This document shows, piece after piece, positions 47,859 to 60,121 of a stretch of 64,000 nucleotides of DNA. A program made the translations under genes and the position numbers. The stretch comes from Hygrocybe punicea (Eukaryota > Basidiomycota > Agaricomycetes > Agaricales > Hygrophoraceae), in NCBI GenBank assembly GCA_963556145.1, contig OY744465.1:3720001-3784000 (forward strand), written 5' to 3'. The notes under the pieces are model-generated. The model was not told the DNA's origin. It made no database searches and worked only from the letters and a program-made list of their open reading frames with translations. Numbering within the stretch: position 1 is the first letter of the stretch; the number at the start of each line of letters is the position of its first letter.

Positions 47859-48048
47859 AATTCCAAATTTGGAGTGTGCAAATTTACTTTTAGGAGACGG
47901 TCAAAGTCAAAGTTGGCACACGAGTCTTATTGTTTTGGAGATATCACAATGTCGGTTGACATAAATCCCTACAGATTTTACGTCGGTCGTGTATGTAAGG
48001 GTGAATCAAAGAGGCACAATGAGCGCCTCTCGTCATCATGTCCAGAAA

Positions 48049-51000
48049 CTATATCATCGTTTCAGGGGACAAAGGCGAGGGCAACGCCAAATTGGCTGGA
48101 GGGACGGGAGGTAATCCAGCTAACTCGCATTCACGGTTTAACCTTTCACGGAGTCGGTTATACCGCAATTGTTGCTCTGTCCGCGAAAATATACCTGAGT
48201 TGAGGATTGTCACGTTGGGCATGTATAAAATAGCTACCTTGGCATGGCCAAAGCGCCGTAAGATAATCTGTGGGTGCAAGGAAGGCCCTGCAAACATCAA
48301 GAGCGATTGTCATCGTATTATCACAGTCCCACAATGAGAGCGCTCTGTAAGAATGAACGTCAGACTATGTTTAATTTGATATGGTCTAATGCATACCGTG
48401 AGATCTGACCCATGAACCAAAATACGAAAAAAGGCCTCTGAGCCAAGACATTTCTAGCGTTGCCAGTGACAGTACGTAAACCGAACATGAATCGTGTTGC
48501 GACCACGGCTTGATGAGACACTGAGAAACAGGAGTGTGGAAATGAGAATATATTGAGGTATCGCAATGGAGGATGACTTTACACCATTCCTCTGCTTTTT
48601 TGCGATGGAACAACCCACAGACATTCCTACATCAAACAGTTACTGTTCGATCTAGGTGCATGGATGAGGTCAGACATACGCTGTCGCCAGTGGGATGTAT
48701 CTCTGAAACTCGTATGAAATAGCCATTCGCGTACTGGAATAAATTTTGAGCATGTTGTTTACACCCAAAGAGGTGATGAACGCAACTGACTTGAATAGGT
48801 ACTCCCGTCCTTGGTAAATGAAAGCTCTTTCTATTCCACACGTGTGCCCGTTCAATGCCTCCTCAAGCGCATCAGCCTCCAGCCAAGCATTTACACCAAA
48901 ATATGCCTTTTCTGTGTCAGTCGCAGTCGAGTCATGACGCATTTGCATGCAAGCGTGCCACAAAAGGAAGGCACGATCGTGCAATGCCCATATAGTTTCT
49001 TTCGAAGCATGGTTAGAACACAAGTCGGGTGACTGTGTTATAGATTCTCCAGAAAAAAGGAGAGCGTACTGAAGGAAAATGATCGTGAAAGTGATCAAAC
49101 AAGTCGAGGAAAAGACTCACGTTTGCCGGATTCGCGACGAAGAGATTGAGGGATTGCGTTTTAGAAACGGAAGAGTACGAAACGTGGCCAGCGGCCAGAG
49201 CCATAGTACTCCAACAAAGCCGTCGACATGACTCCTTTTTGATTTCCCCTTCGGATGATGCAGAATCCCAAGCGGGGGTATACGCCCATAACGGAGTATG
49301 TTCTGAAGTAAATGACCAACGTGAGCCAAGAGTCAAGCTGGTGCACGAGCAATCGTGGGAAGAGTTGGGTTTTGAGGGATGAGAGGTAGATAGATCATCG
49401 TGGAACGACCCAGAACGACTGGATTGGCGGTTATGACGGACGGAGCAGCGCTCTGGAGATTCAAAGTTCACGGCAGGCACAGTGCGAGGTGTAAAGATTG
49501 ATGCACGGGGATCATCTGCATCAACGAAAGTCAAGGAAAGACTGCGTATGATGGAATCGAGCATGATCATTGATGAAGTAGAACGTTGCGTTGAATGATA
49601 AGGATGTGCGCAAATTTCAAACATAGCCAGTAGCTACAAAGAAGTAAGAATCAGCTGAGTTGTATAATAATCCGGGGGTGAACACGATGAGATATGAAAT
49701 GTACCCATGCGGATTGCGCGAGAGTCTCATCAATCCAACCGGCATTGAAACTCGCCTCCAAGGCACTCTGAGCTTTTTCTCTGAATCGCATGGCCCTCTC
49801 TCTCCCCTGTTTGCCCTTTCCAATTTCTGAGCTCTGCCAAAATGTGGAAACCGCAAGCAGGGAAAGTATCAGACTTGGTTGCATTCCGTCCCTCTTCAAT
49901 GGATCGCAAAATGTTCCAAAAAAGCTCGGAACGTGAAAGAAAGAAAACCAATAGTTTGAGATGCGGAAAAGTAATCGCAGGTCCGATGTTATACCTCGAG
50001 CGGCATTCTCACGTTGAGATGGATTTAAAACAAGCATATGTCCAGAGAACGGGAAAGAATAGAGAGACAGAAGAGAATCCCACCAAGTCTTGCGAGTGAA
50101 ATCGAGAGAAGGTTCTGCGGTGATGTGATATGGGTTGTCTGATTCCCGATCGTATTCTTCCTGCGGAGAGAGAGGTATGGTGTCGATGAATGGCACGGCA
50201 GAAACTGGACCTTCTTGAACATATTGCATGGGCACCTAGGCAACATCAACTATTGCATAGTGCATTAAATTTGACAATAAATTACCCAGGAAAATTTCCG
50301 GCTGAGATCACTGCTTAAAGGATGTTGGTTGGGGTGAAATGGGGTCAGACCTTTCGGTTCCATTCCAGTCTCATGGTTGTCCAAGATTTGCATGGGCAGA
50401 AATTCTTCAAGCGAAGATGTGACCTTATCAGGTAAAGGAGGTAAAGGGGGAGTTGGAATTGACAGGACGTTAGCGACCGGCATAGTACTCCTATGGATGG
50501 GATCAGGGTGCCTATGACGCTCCGGTGTGCTCTGGATGCCACCCGCTCTCCTCCTGCGCTTTCGCACAGGAACAAGATCGCTGCCGATCTCGTTTCTTAG
50601 GTCTCTTGCCATGCGTTGGCGTGTTCCAGGAGTCCTATCTGGCCCGCGACGTTTGGGTGCCGTGTCATAGAAACATTCGCCGCTAGTGTTAGTCCGACGG
50701 CCACAATTATAACAAACGGGCCTGGCTCCGTCGCAGCGAATCTTTCGATCTCGGCTGGGAGTTTTGTAGCGAATTACATGGGCGCGCGTCAAAAGAGACT
50801 CACCACTGTATGCAAGCCACGTAAACGCGTTCCCTTGGTTTTCCAAGCGTCGTCGGTGGTTGGTCTGGAGCGAGCTCAATATGGGGTTTCTTACGATTAG
50901 TTTTGCGAGGTAGCGACAGCGACGCTGTGGGAGATTCTTGGGATGTAGGAGTGGAGCAAGACTCAGAACCCAAAGTTCGTGGGAGTGATGGGGACGCTGA

Positions 51001-51441
51001 GATGGTTACCAAAGGAGATTCCCGCGGAGAGATACATGTTTCTACCGTCAAACAGAGCTGGCTTCTCGCAGCGGGACGTGGAAGCGACGACCGGGCAACC
51101 TGCTGCAATGGCTGATGAAAATTCGAAGGGTACAGAAGATCGCCGGAGACCTGAACCTCAGAATGCTTTGGTCGATATAGTGACGCCTGAACGGTTCCTG
51201 GCCCAGGTCGGCGGCTTGAGAAAGTGTCCGGGTAAGATGACGCAGAGTTCAGCAACGCTTGCTTATGATCGCTATCATGGTAAGACGCACTGGCGTCTAG
51301 AGCGTACGCAAGCGAATTTGGGTGATTCTGTACAGCTGAACGATGGTGAAGAGAGGGTTCGAGGGTTGACTGAGAATAAGTATGCGCGTCAACGGAGTTA
51401 GTTTCTAGAAGGTGTTGAGTGTCGCTCTGAGACGTGAACAT
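48049..51441 (-). CDS. Zn2Cys6 transcription factor with fungal-specific domain
   Basis: Start ATG at 51441 (MFTSQSDTQHLLETNSVDAH); stop at 48049-48051. The Zn2Cys6 cluster is formed by a splice near 50768-50818: ACIQCRDRKIRCDGARPVC, then YNCGRRTNTSGECFY, with linker DTAPKRRGPDRTPGTRQRM. It lies near residue 210, not at the N-terminus, as is common in basidiomycetes. A fungal-specific transcription-factor region follows: IPLSPQEEYDRESDNPYHIT, WWDSLLSLYSF, RLLFRISNYWFSFFHVPSFF, QPSLILSLLAVSTFWQSSEI, and the Cys/Arg-rich CRRLCWSTMALAAGH. The C-terminal exons (ALSLWDCDNTMTIALDVCRA, RTEQQLRYNRLRERLNRECE, LAGLPPVPPANLALPSPLSP) join in phase to the same gene. Total length is ~900 residues. Target genes are unknown; the flanking E3 ligase and peptidase need not be related. 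Confidence 0.86.
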
Positions 51442-52678
51442 TGTCCAAGCAAGTCAAGGAGAGAATTGAGGACAAGGGGAACATAAGTAAACCTGGATTT
51501 GATAGTGAGAAAGCCCCAGGACGACTCGGAGACATTTGTTGAGACATTTGTTGATATCTATTTGTAAATATCTTATCACACACTTATTGAATATTGAACG
51601 ATCGTAAGGTTGTAGTATCCTTTCCACGCTCACCCACGGATAGCTAACCATACGCGGTACAAGGACATTGCCATGCCGACAAGCGTTACGGATAATTTAC
51701 TCAGACAGTGGCCTTCCACCATTTGGGTGAGTTTCGATATTCCAAAGCCAATTCATGCAGTAGCCTTTGGACAAAGCTCTTGAAAGAATGTGGCTCACTT
51801 CACAGAAGGTCGCTTTTAAAGGGACAATCAGCGGCATCCACGCGCTGGACTTTTCATTCTGATCCCATCGGCTAGTGGTTGGGTAACGCTGTCAGTGCCA
51901 CCAACACCCACAATTTGCCTGAGCGTGCAGGCCTTATCTTTCGAAGCCGGGCCATACAGTCCATTAGCCTCGTGCCTCCCTATATTTGGTCGCATTTTAT
52001 GATTTGGAACAAGAGGGCTTGCCAATCGCTTCCAATCATATGTTATTCTGGTGATGAATTGCGTCAGTCAGAGCTACGTGACTCGGTCTTTCCTCATGGT
52101 CTTGCTGATGAAAAATGTCGCATCAGGATTGTCATGTACAGCACAAGTTAGGGTTGTGTGCACTATGGGCGTGACTAGGGTTGATAATCAGCAGGGATTT
52201 GGTTGGATAATCTGTGACATTCAACATACACTAGGTTGAAGTTTGGGTTGATTCGCAACAACCTAAATAGAAGTGACATACCAACCAATGAAACCACCCT
52301 ATCAGAGGTTGAGCTTCACTGTGAACTGAAATTATTTTAGCTAACCCTGCCCACTTGACAGACAGCAGATTGTGGATATTGTCATTGCATCAGATAAATG
52401 GAAAGTGGCACAAACAAGAATGAGAACATGGATGAGAACAAGAATGACCTTTATGTGTGCTCAGAAGGCAGGGGCGAGGATCAGGGGTGTTGAAATACTG
52501 AGTAGAAAATTTCACCCAATGACCTACACCAAACCTGCTAAAAGTCTTCATTTCACACAGGGAATATCCCTGTACCTGGAATGGCAATGAAACTTCCCTT
52601 CTTGCAGTGGACAACCAACAACAAAACATTATGCTTGCTCAACATCAGTCGCTAGATGTTAATATTTTATTGATCAAG
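51442..52678. other. Unassigned 1.2-kb stretch between the Zn2Cys6 gene and the S9 peptidase
   Basis: No ORF has a recognisable motif or a splice that extends it. Repeats of GAGACATTTGTT (51529-51555) and of AAGAATGAGAACATGGATGA-like text (near 52402-52450) are visible. The part 52140-52330 is TTGG-rich and resembles none of the genes in the window. It may be degraded repeat DNA plus the promoter of the Zn2Cys6 gene. Confidence 0.5.
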
Positions 52679-55600
52679 TTATCCTTGGCCTGAACCCTTC
52701 TCGCCACCCACAAACTGATCAAACCATCTGAAAACTTCATAATGCCACTTGAGACTGCCATAATGGCATTCGTCAACAGATTCAATCACAAATTCCGAGC
52801 AAATAGCGTTACCTGTTCCCGTGATCGAGGACCCAATGGTTTTCATCGGGGAAAATGACGAGCCGGGTGGGGATACTGCGTCTGGGGAGACAATATCAGA
52901 TAGGGCTGCGCACAGCAATGTGCTTTACAAACTGTTGCAATGCGTGGAAGGCAGCTATGCTTTCGGTCTCCGGAAGACGATAGTCTTTGCTTCCGTGGAC
53001 GAGTAATTGTGGAGTTGTCCATTTGTGAACAAAATTCATCGGGCTATACCTAGATAAAGCACAATTCAGCGATAGGCGTCACAGTGGGAACTACTGAGAT
53101 CTCACATCTCGGAAAGCGCCTTACTCTTACGAGACCATGGCCTACTTCCCCAGTCATGATTGAACTGTGGAAAAACAATGAGCCCGGTGAAGGTACAAGA
53201 CTTTCTCCAAAGGACGCACAAAGAATAACTCGTCGGTGGAATAACCGTTGTAGCTGGTATCAAAGACCTGAAAATATCATGAGTGTTCAGGGTAATATAA
53301 CAGCACCACCAAAGGGAGAGTTTCAAACCCCGTCATGGCAAACGAGCGCTTTGAACCTAAAATCATACTCAGGATGTCCTTGGATCCAGCTGTCACCAAC
53401 ACCTGTAAGTACCCTATCCTCAAGCTTATTTGAATCTGATTCATACTTAATAGCATAACCCCCCCAGCTTGCACCAGCAGCGACCGCCCTATCCGCGTCA
53501 ATCTATGTATGAATGTATCAAGATCATACTGCCGGATATTGAGGCTGGGTGGGAATGTGTTGTACCTCCGGCCACGTATCCAGTGCGTACTTCCAGCCCT
53601 TTTGAAGGTCGACAAAAGGTTTACCTCCCCAGTCTTCCTTGATAGCATCAGTAAAGTCTAGAATGATTGGATGAGTAAATTACATATCACAGTCGAAAAA
53701 CAAAATTCATGGACTTTGACCAAACGTGGTTGAGCCTGTCGGATTGATTGCGACGGTAAAATAACCCTGCTGTGCAAAAACTGACGACAACGGTAGGTTG
53801 ATAATATCGACTCGCAGAGGACGTGGAACTCACCATTAGGATTCCACCGAGTCGACCATTGATCTTCCCAAGCTCCTTGGGGCTAGAGAATCACCGTCAG
53901 CACTTAATTATATACGAAACAAGAAACCAACTCCTCCGTGAATAAGCAATACAACAGGCCACCTTTTCTTTTCGCCGGCTTTAAATCCCTTTGGCTTTAA
54001 TACCCAGCCCTGAACGTCTATATTCTGTGCGCCCTTGAACCAGAACTCTTCTCCTTTGCTTAAGGTCTTCCCGTTCAGTTCTTGTTCCGTAAATTTAGTG
54101 ATTTGCTCTATGTTGCTTTGAAAATCTACAGACGTCCCGTTCACCGATTCTACACCATCTTCTAAGTGCTGAAGACCACGAATAATGAATATGTCGCTGG
54201 GAGACATGAAAGAGGACAGAGAGAAAAGAAGGTGGCCGTTAGAGAGTGCCTGGATCCCTGATGCAGAGCCACTTTGAGTTAGCGCGATTGGTGTGTACTT
54301 GGATGGCAACTCGGGATGAGTGGTTGATTGGTCAGGTGTGGGTGGCACGGGGATAAAGAAGACCTTGATCTTTGCTTCATCTCCAGCGGTGAAATAAATA
54401 ATTTCCCCGTCTTTCGAGAACTTATATAAAATGTGAGGTCACACACTGTCAACAAATCTCAAAAGGAACATACGGATAAACCATCAGGAGAACGATCCCA
54501 CTTCTGCGTAAGTGTATATCTGACATTTTTGGCTAAATCGTATATGACAATCTTGGCCCTGCATCATGAGTATTAGAGGATTCCAACATCAACAACGCAG
54601 ATCAAACCTGTCGGACTCGTAACCATCCTCATCCAGCTCCAGCCACGCTACTTTATCACCATTGGTATTGAAAACAGGTGCGTGCGTAGCACCTGAGAAC
54701 TATCAGCAAACACGTTCAACTTGGCACCAAACTGAGCAAGTACCTTGGCTGCCAGATGTTAGTTCCTTGGGTTGAGTTTTGCCCTCGATATCGACAATGT
54801 AAACCTGGCTCACATATCAATGGAGGTACTCAAACAATTGAGACGAGTGAAAATTAACATTTTGTTTAGTGTGCCACGACACAGGCAATTCAGGGTCCTT
54901 CGAAGTGTAGACAATATGACTCTCGGAAATATCAAAATCATCCGTTCCGCCGAATGGTTCGACGGGAGTATTCTGAGAACATCATCACCCAGCGAAAGTC
55001 GACTACCCCGAGACTGACTTACGTGGCCTGTGCCCATTAATGGATTGATGAAATCCGAACCAAGAATCCAAGTCCCATCTACTTGTTTTGTAAGAAGAAC
55101 GGAGAACAGAGACGATGCCTTTGGACCAATCCAGTGATCCCAGTGCCGTTCAAACCCTGAATCGTAAACAAGTGCAGAGGTCCCTCTGTTATCCCAGGCG
55201 TCGTCTTGCTCCTTGACAGACATCAGATTTCCATCGGGATACACATAGTCAGAGAACACAAGGTATCCCGAAGCCAGGGAATAACGGAAATTGGTGGCAG
55301 TCAAAGTCGGGAAGGTGCCGACGAGGGTGGGATCTACGACGTTTAATACTCCTAGAGTGGCCTCCTCCGCACCAGTGTGGAACTCCAAAGACGACGTGTA
55401 AAGTTCTAATTTCTTGTCTTTGTCTTCCCCGCTTTCGGATACGTGTGCAACGGTGCGGGAGTCGAGCCAAAATGCAGAACCACCGTTGGGAAGCGGGACC
55501 TTCACCGATGGCCCTTTGGACTGCAAAGACACGATGAAAACGTATTTTTCGTTCCTGTCAGATTTATTATTACTAATACTTGAAGAATTTGCAGAAACCC

Positions 55601-55845
55601 AACTTTTTCCGTTCGAAGGAGTACTGACTGACTGGAACAAGCACCAGGTCGCCGGCATCGTTAGCGATACCTGCTCCAGGTCGTGAGAGTTCGACTAAGT
55701 CCTTCGGCGTGAAGATGTCCGCGCTGTCGGAAAGGGCAAACTCAGTCTTAGTCTGCGCTGGCATGACGCTGGAGTTCAGCAGATGATTCTGTAGTGGTAC
55801 TTGGGCAACGAGGCCCAGCAACGGGAGGGAATAACGCATGTCCAC
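52679..55845 (-). CDS. Prolyl-oligopeptidase-family serine peptidase (dipeptidyl-peptidase V / S9C type)
   Basis: Start ATG at 55845; stop at 52679-52681; many introns. A beta-propeller region (LPNGGSAFWLDSRTVAHVSE, SLASGYLVFSDYVYPDGNLM, RTLSKGEEFWFKGAQNIDVQ on the minus strand) leads to the alpha/beta hydrolase: GWVLKPKGFKAGEKKRWPVV, LLIHGG, then after splices GAWEDQWSTRWN and GYFTVAINPTGSTTFGQ. The nucleophile motif is GASWGGY near 53480, rebuilt as GASWGGYAINWIQGHPEYDF. The Asp is in HGSKDYRLPETES and the His in DENHWVLDHGNS, so the catalytic triad is complete. The hydrophobic N-terminus (MRYSLPLLGLVAQVPL) could be a signal peptide, but starting at a later Met (MPAQTK) would make it cytosolic. 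The family releases dipeptides or acyl amino acids from peptides. A tandem pair of acceptors near 53395-53410 may allow alternative splicing. Confidence 0.86.
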
Positions 55846-55946
55846 AACGCGATCACGCGTTTATTTATGTAATTTGACCGTCCGGATATTTTCGAATTTT
55901 TTGAATCAAGGATACCGAAAACAAGCTGGACAAAGAAAGGCAGACT

Positions 55947-56927
55947 CTACTCACTCATGACATCATCCTCTGTATTGTTATTGCCATTAGGCGGCGATTC
56001 TCCTGCAGTCAACTCTTCGCCATCTATCAGCTGGACTTCCCCATCGCTGGCATTCCACCGTGCCATCATTCTAACCCGGAAGACCACCATCTTTTCACCT
56101 ATCAATTTCAATAACTGTGCCTGTTCCGCGGTCAACGGCTTGCCCTCCTCGCAGAGCAGATGCGGGTTGTGTAATGTTGGTACACCTCGGTTCATCGTCG
56201 TTGTAAGACCGAGTTTTCGTAGCTGTGGTTCCTCGTTATGGGGGAGTGGCTCTGGCGGATCGGAATGGTGCTGCATCACAGGACCGGCAGGCAGCATGAT
56301 TGTGCGAGTTGCAAGATTGCCGGCTCGCGCAAATTCTGGTTGCCGGAAGTCTGCGAACCATTCGAGAACTTCTTGTGGTTCCGTATCAGTGAAAAATAAC
56401 CCGACTTGGCCTTTTATTTGCTACGTTTCGCATCACTTAAACAATGTCTATGAAAGGTGACTGGAGGGACAAACTTTGGCGAGTTTGTGGAGACCGGAGC
56501 GGTGTTCCTCCTCTGGCGATGTGCCAAGTGCTTTTGCCATGATTGCACTGCGCCCAAAGAATATTCGCGCAGAGCTGTCCACAACCAATCCGAGTTAGAC
56601 GATGGCACACCATCTCGAATGAGAGTAGAACGCACTCCTTCCATAATTTCCGTACGGTCTTAAGATGAGCGTTGCGCATAGAACCAACCTCGAATAACCA
56701 GCAGTATTTCCACTTTTCTGTATTTTCCTGAAGCTGAGTGGCCATGAACACAGGGATGACGAATGATGATTGAGATTGACATACCTCCTTCATTGACGCT
56801 GTTTTCTGCTCCTTGGTTTTTTTCACAACTTTCGTTAACGAGACTGGGGCGAACGACAGTAAGACAACCGCTATCCAGAATAATCACAACAACCCTTACC
56901 AACTTTAGCACGCTTCGACTTGGGCAT
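55947..56927 (-). CDS. MRT4: Ribosome assembly factor MRT4
   Basis: Start ATG at 56927 (MPKSKRAKV, then VSLTKVVKKTKEQKTASMKE). The next exon gives NTEKWKYCWLFEVGSMRNAH with LKTVRKLWKE, and the C-terminus has EEPQLRKLGLTTTMNRGVPT, LHNPHLLCEEGKPLTAEQAQ, LLKLIGEKMVVFRVRMMARW. Stop at 55947-55949. The order and blocks match Mrt4, a P0/L10-like nuclear factor that occupies the future site of ribosomal stalk protein P0 on pre-60S particles and is exchanged for P0 in the cytoplasm. The family has no acidic C-terminal stalk tail; here the end is acidic (NTEDDVMSE) but lacks the P0-specific motif, consistent with Mrt4. Introns in the middle were not fully resolved. The gene shares a 93-bp gap with divergent LIA1. 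Confidence 0.9.
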
Positions 56928-57020
56928 GATGTTTGAAGCTGGGGCTTGAACTTGAAGGAAAGCTGGAGATCATTTTCAAGTCCGCCAGAATTTTCAGATT
57001 TTCAGATCTTGCTCACTGAC
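56928..57020. promoter_or_regulatory. 93-bp divergent promoter of MRT4 and LIA1
   Basis: Only 93 bases separate the two start codons. No TATA-like box is obvious. Any core promoter and 5' UTRs of both genes must overlap here or extend into the coding sequence. Confidence 0.6.
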
Positions 57021-58292
57021 ATGGTTGCCGAAATTTACGCCTCAGAATCAGAGCTCAAAGCCCTAAAAGCTACGCTACTCAACACAGCCGGGGGCGTGCT
57101 GCTTCACGACCGTTTCCGCGCCCTCTTCATGTTGAAAGCTTTAAAAAACGAACAAGCGATTTCAATCGTCGCTGAGGGTTTGCTATCTTCGTAGGACCAA
57201 AGACCTTGCACGCTGACCGTCACCTTAGGATTTCGGGATCCATCATCTCTACTTAAACATGAATTAGCGTATTGTCTTGGCCAAATGAATGACCCCAGGG
57301 CGCTTCCTGTCCTTGAATCAGTTCTCAAGGACGTGTCAGAGGACCCAATGGTGCGCCACGAGGTGAATCGGTTGCGATTAATGCATTGTGGTTGTATTGA
57401 TGTCACTCTGAGGTAGGCAGCCGAGGCGATGGGTGCCATTTCTTCTTTCTCTTCTATCCCCGTCCTCAAGCAATATTTTTCGGACGCTGAAAGAGTAGTC
57501 CGAGAGACATGCGAGATTGCGGTTGCCAAAATACAATGGGACCACTCTGAAGAAGGTCAAAAACATGTACGCAACTCGGAAGGGTCTGGCATGCAGTACG
57601 TTTGTTCCTTTGGCTTGCTGGTACAGAACACCAATTCATATGGTAGAGTGTACACTTCGATTGATCCCGCACCGCCTACTTCTGGCCTCCTTTCTGGCCA
57701 ACCCAAACCAGCGGATGTTTCTGATTTAAATATATCGTCGTTACAATCATCATTACTGGATGTTCGACAGCCTCTGTTTGACCGATATCGGGCAATGTTT
57801 TCCCTCCGTAACATTGGTACACCGGCAGCTGTTGATGCACTTGCTGCTGGGTTCTCCGATGATAGTGTTCTCTTCAGGTGACTATCATGTTCGACAACAA
57901 GAATCTAAGCCACTAACGATTAATGTAGACACGAAATTGCATTTGTTTTTGGTCAACTTCTTTCACCACATTCAGTTCCCGCCCTGCTCGTCGTTTTGGA
58001 AAATACGGCAGAGGCCGATATGGTGCGACACGAGGCCGCTGAAGCGCTGGGCGGAATAGCTACCCCGGAAGTGTTGCCACATCTTCAAACATGGATGAGA
58101 CGGGAAGATTCTCCACGTGTCGTTCGCGAAAGTTGTCAAGTTGCTCTTGACATGTGGGAGGTGCGTAGCTTGCTTGTGACATTCCACAGTAACATTTGTT
58201 GATGATGTATATAGTACCAGAATTCCAAGGAGTTTCAGTACGCTCCAGGAGGTCCAGAACTCACCAATCCTGCAGAAACTGTAGTAACATAA
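57021..58292 (+). CDS. LIA1: Deoxyhypusine hydroxylase LIA1
   Basis: ATG at 57021 ([20 protein letters not shown]); stop at 58290-58292. Several introns. HEAT-like repeats carry the four His-Glu metal ligands: [17 protein letters not shown] joined by splice to [17 protein letters not shown] and [13 protein letters not shown]. The blocks [20 protein letters not shown] and [10 protein letters not shown] are typical of the family. The enzyme uses a di-iron centre and O2 to hydroxylate deoxyhypusine in eIF5A, completing hypusine, which eIF5A needs for translation elongation. All four HE motifs are present, so it should be active. The tail [12 protein letters not shown].. follows the last repeat. 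It is divergent from MRT4, so both neighbours serve translation. Confidence 0.93.
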
Positions 58293-58501
58293 GGGGGGAA
58301 GGCGATCCACATCCAATACGCGTACAAGGTTATAATACAATTCAATGGTATTCAAACCTCCAGTATTCTAGAAATGATATTTTATACTAAATGTGTGACT
58401 TGTCTCACAAGGTTCTCGTTTCCGCCTGTAAAATCAGGTAAGCCAACATTAGCCATTTCGTGGGTAGGATCTTGGGGACCATCGTTCTCCCACACATCAG
58501 A

Positions 58502-60121
58502 CTATTGTATAATAACATTATCAACAGGATCGAAAGGAAAGCCACCACCCACCATTAATATCCGAGGGGGACGACGACCGCGATTGTGGGAGGAAGAGTA
58601 GCCTTGCAAGTCGTCCTGGCTCGAACGGGATGTCCCTTCTGCAAAATTCCATCCTCCACGTACGTTCAAGGTTGACATGAGTGAATTCGTATAGAGTTTC
58701 GAAAGTGGCATGTTGAAAACCAAGTGTCTGTAAACGGCCTGTTTGGAACATCTGAAATCAATTTAATGTTCGAGGAACACTTACATGCCAGTTGGCTATG
58801 ATGACGGTTAGTAAGTGCGAGAAGAACTCCAATCAGTCCTTACTTTCGCCAGGTAGAGAATCAAATCAATGATAGCGCAGAGGGAGGTGACCAATCCTGT
58901 CTGCATTGTCACTAGAACAAGGGTATGGGTATTACAGCGTGATAGTTTGAGAGACCATACATCGGATAATTCGATTAATGATTGTATCTGTGTTTTTATT
59001 GAGACCGGTCTTGTGTTTTTTCTGAAAGGAGGGAAGGAATATGAACTTAAAGCTTCACAGTAAAATGAGACGGACGGAAGGACCGACGCACCAGGAACCA
59101 AACAAGTGAGGTAGTGATAACTATGTCGCCAACACATTCTGCTGTCAACCAGATGATGACCACCACTTTAAACTTTCGGAAGTTGATAAACTGGGGAATA
59201 AATGTAGCTGCTATTGCGGTTGCCAGTGCACCGACTGTAATGGAATAATAAGATCAGGATTTTCTTCCGAAAGAAAGGATGGGAAAGACTCACGGAAGCC
59301 TGTTATGGCGCATGCGACGATGAAGATGACGAGCCAGACATTGGCAGTGAGAATTTTGACCCGCCAAGCGTAAAATAGTTGAACCAGCATCGCGATGATT
59401 CCCTGCGGGAATGATTTATTGAGCTTTCCGGATACGTTAGTTTATTTTTGGACAACATACTGTCAACACTGGATCTACATGATAGGTCAATCAATGATTT
59501 CGATATTGGGGTGAGCTTGGACATACATACCGGTGTCGAAGACTGTTGGTAAATAAAAATTGGTCAGCGGAAAAACAATGAGCTGCAGCAGAAAAAAGGA
59601 CAGTCACCCCAGTTGGCATTTTCAAGGGCTGCGATATCGGCTGGTGCGAAATGTTACAGTAGAACGAGGTGAATACTGAACGACGAACCAAAATGAACAA
59701 TAAGAGTGTTGTAGAGGTAAACGATGTCGAAAACGGAGTTGAGGGTGTCGGCGAAGAAAAGTAAAGCAACCTGTGAAAATTTGACGGAAGGTCAAGTAAC
59801 ATTTAAGGATGTGACACACGAAGCATTTTATCCAGAGACTATCCCTGTTTGTTATCACTCAGTCTCCTGTACAGATAAAGGGTGAGAAAACACTACTTTT
59901 TGTAGGTGGAGAAGTATATGAATGTCTGTGTGATCATGATGCCATATAGACATATATTCTGAACGAAGACATATCAAAAGGACGAGAGACTGTGAAAAGT
60001 ATGCACTTACCATCACCACGCCAATGAATATTGGCCCTTGGCTGAAGAAAGACACTCAATACATATATAGAAATAGACGCTGAAGCAGAACGCACGCAAT
60101 TGTGGCTGGGGATCGCACCAT
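58502..60121 (-). CDS. DUF6534 multi-pass membrane protein (approximate 5' end)
   Basis: On the minus strand family blocks appear in order: GPIFIGVVM and ICLYGIMITQTFIYFSTYKK (from ~60050), FFADTLNSVFDIVYLYNTLI (near 59750), LVQLFYAWRVKILTANVWLV (near 59370), ITTSLVWFL followed by IINRIIRC, MQTGLVTSLCAIIDLILYLA (near 58900) and LVFNMPLSKLYTNSLMSTLN with VRGGWNFAEGTSRSSQDDLQ. Stop at 58502-58504. About seven spans are expected. The start at 60121 (MVRSPATIACVLLQ) is uncertain, as the first exon must skip a stop near 60060. DUF6534 proteins are expanded in agaricomycetes and lack a known function. Confidence 0.72.

Noticed and set aside
48049..48300. Separate small minus-strand gene
   Set aside because: Its exons join in phase to the Zn2Cys6 gene through a clean intron near 48335-48390, so it is the C-terminus of that factor.
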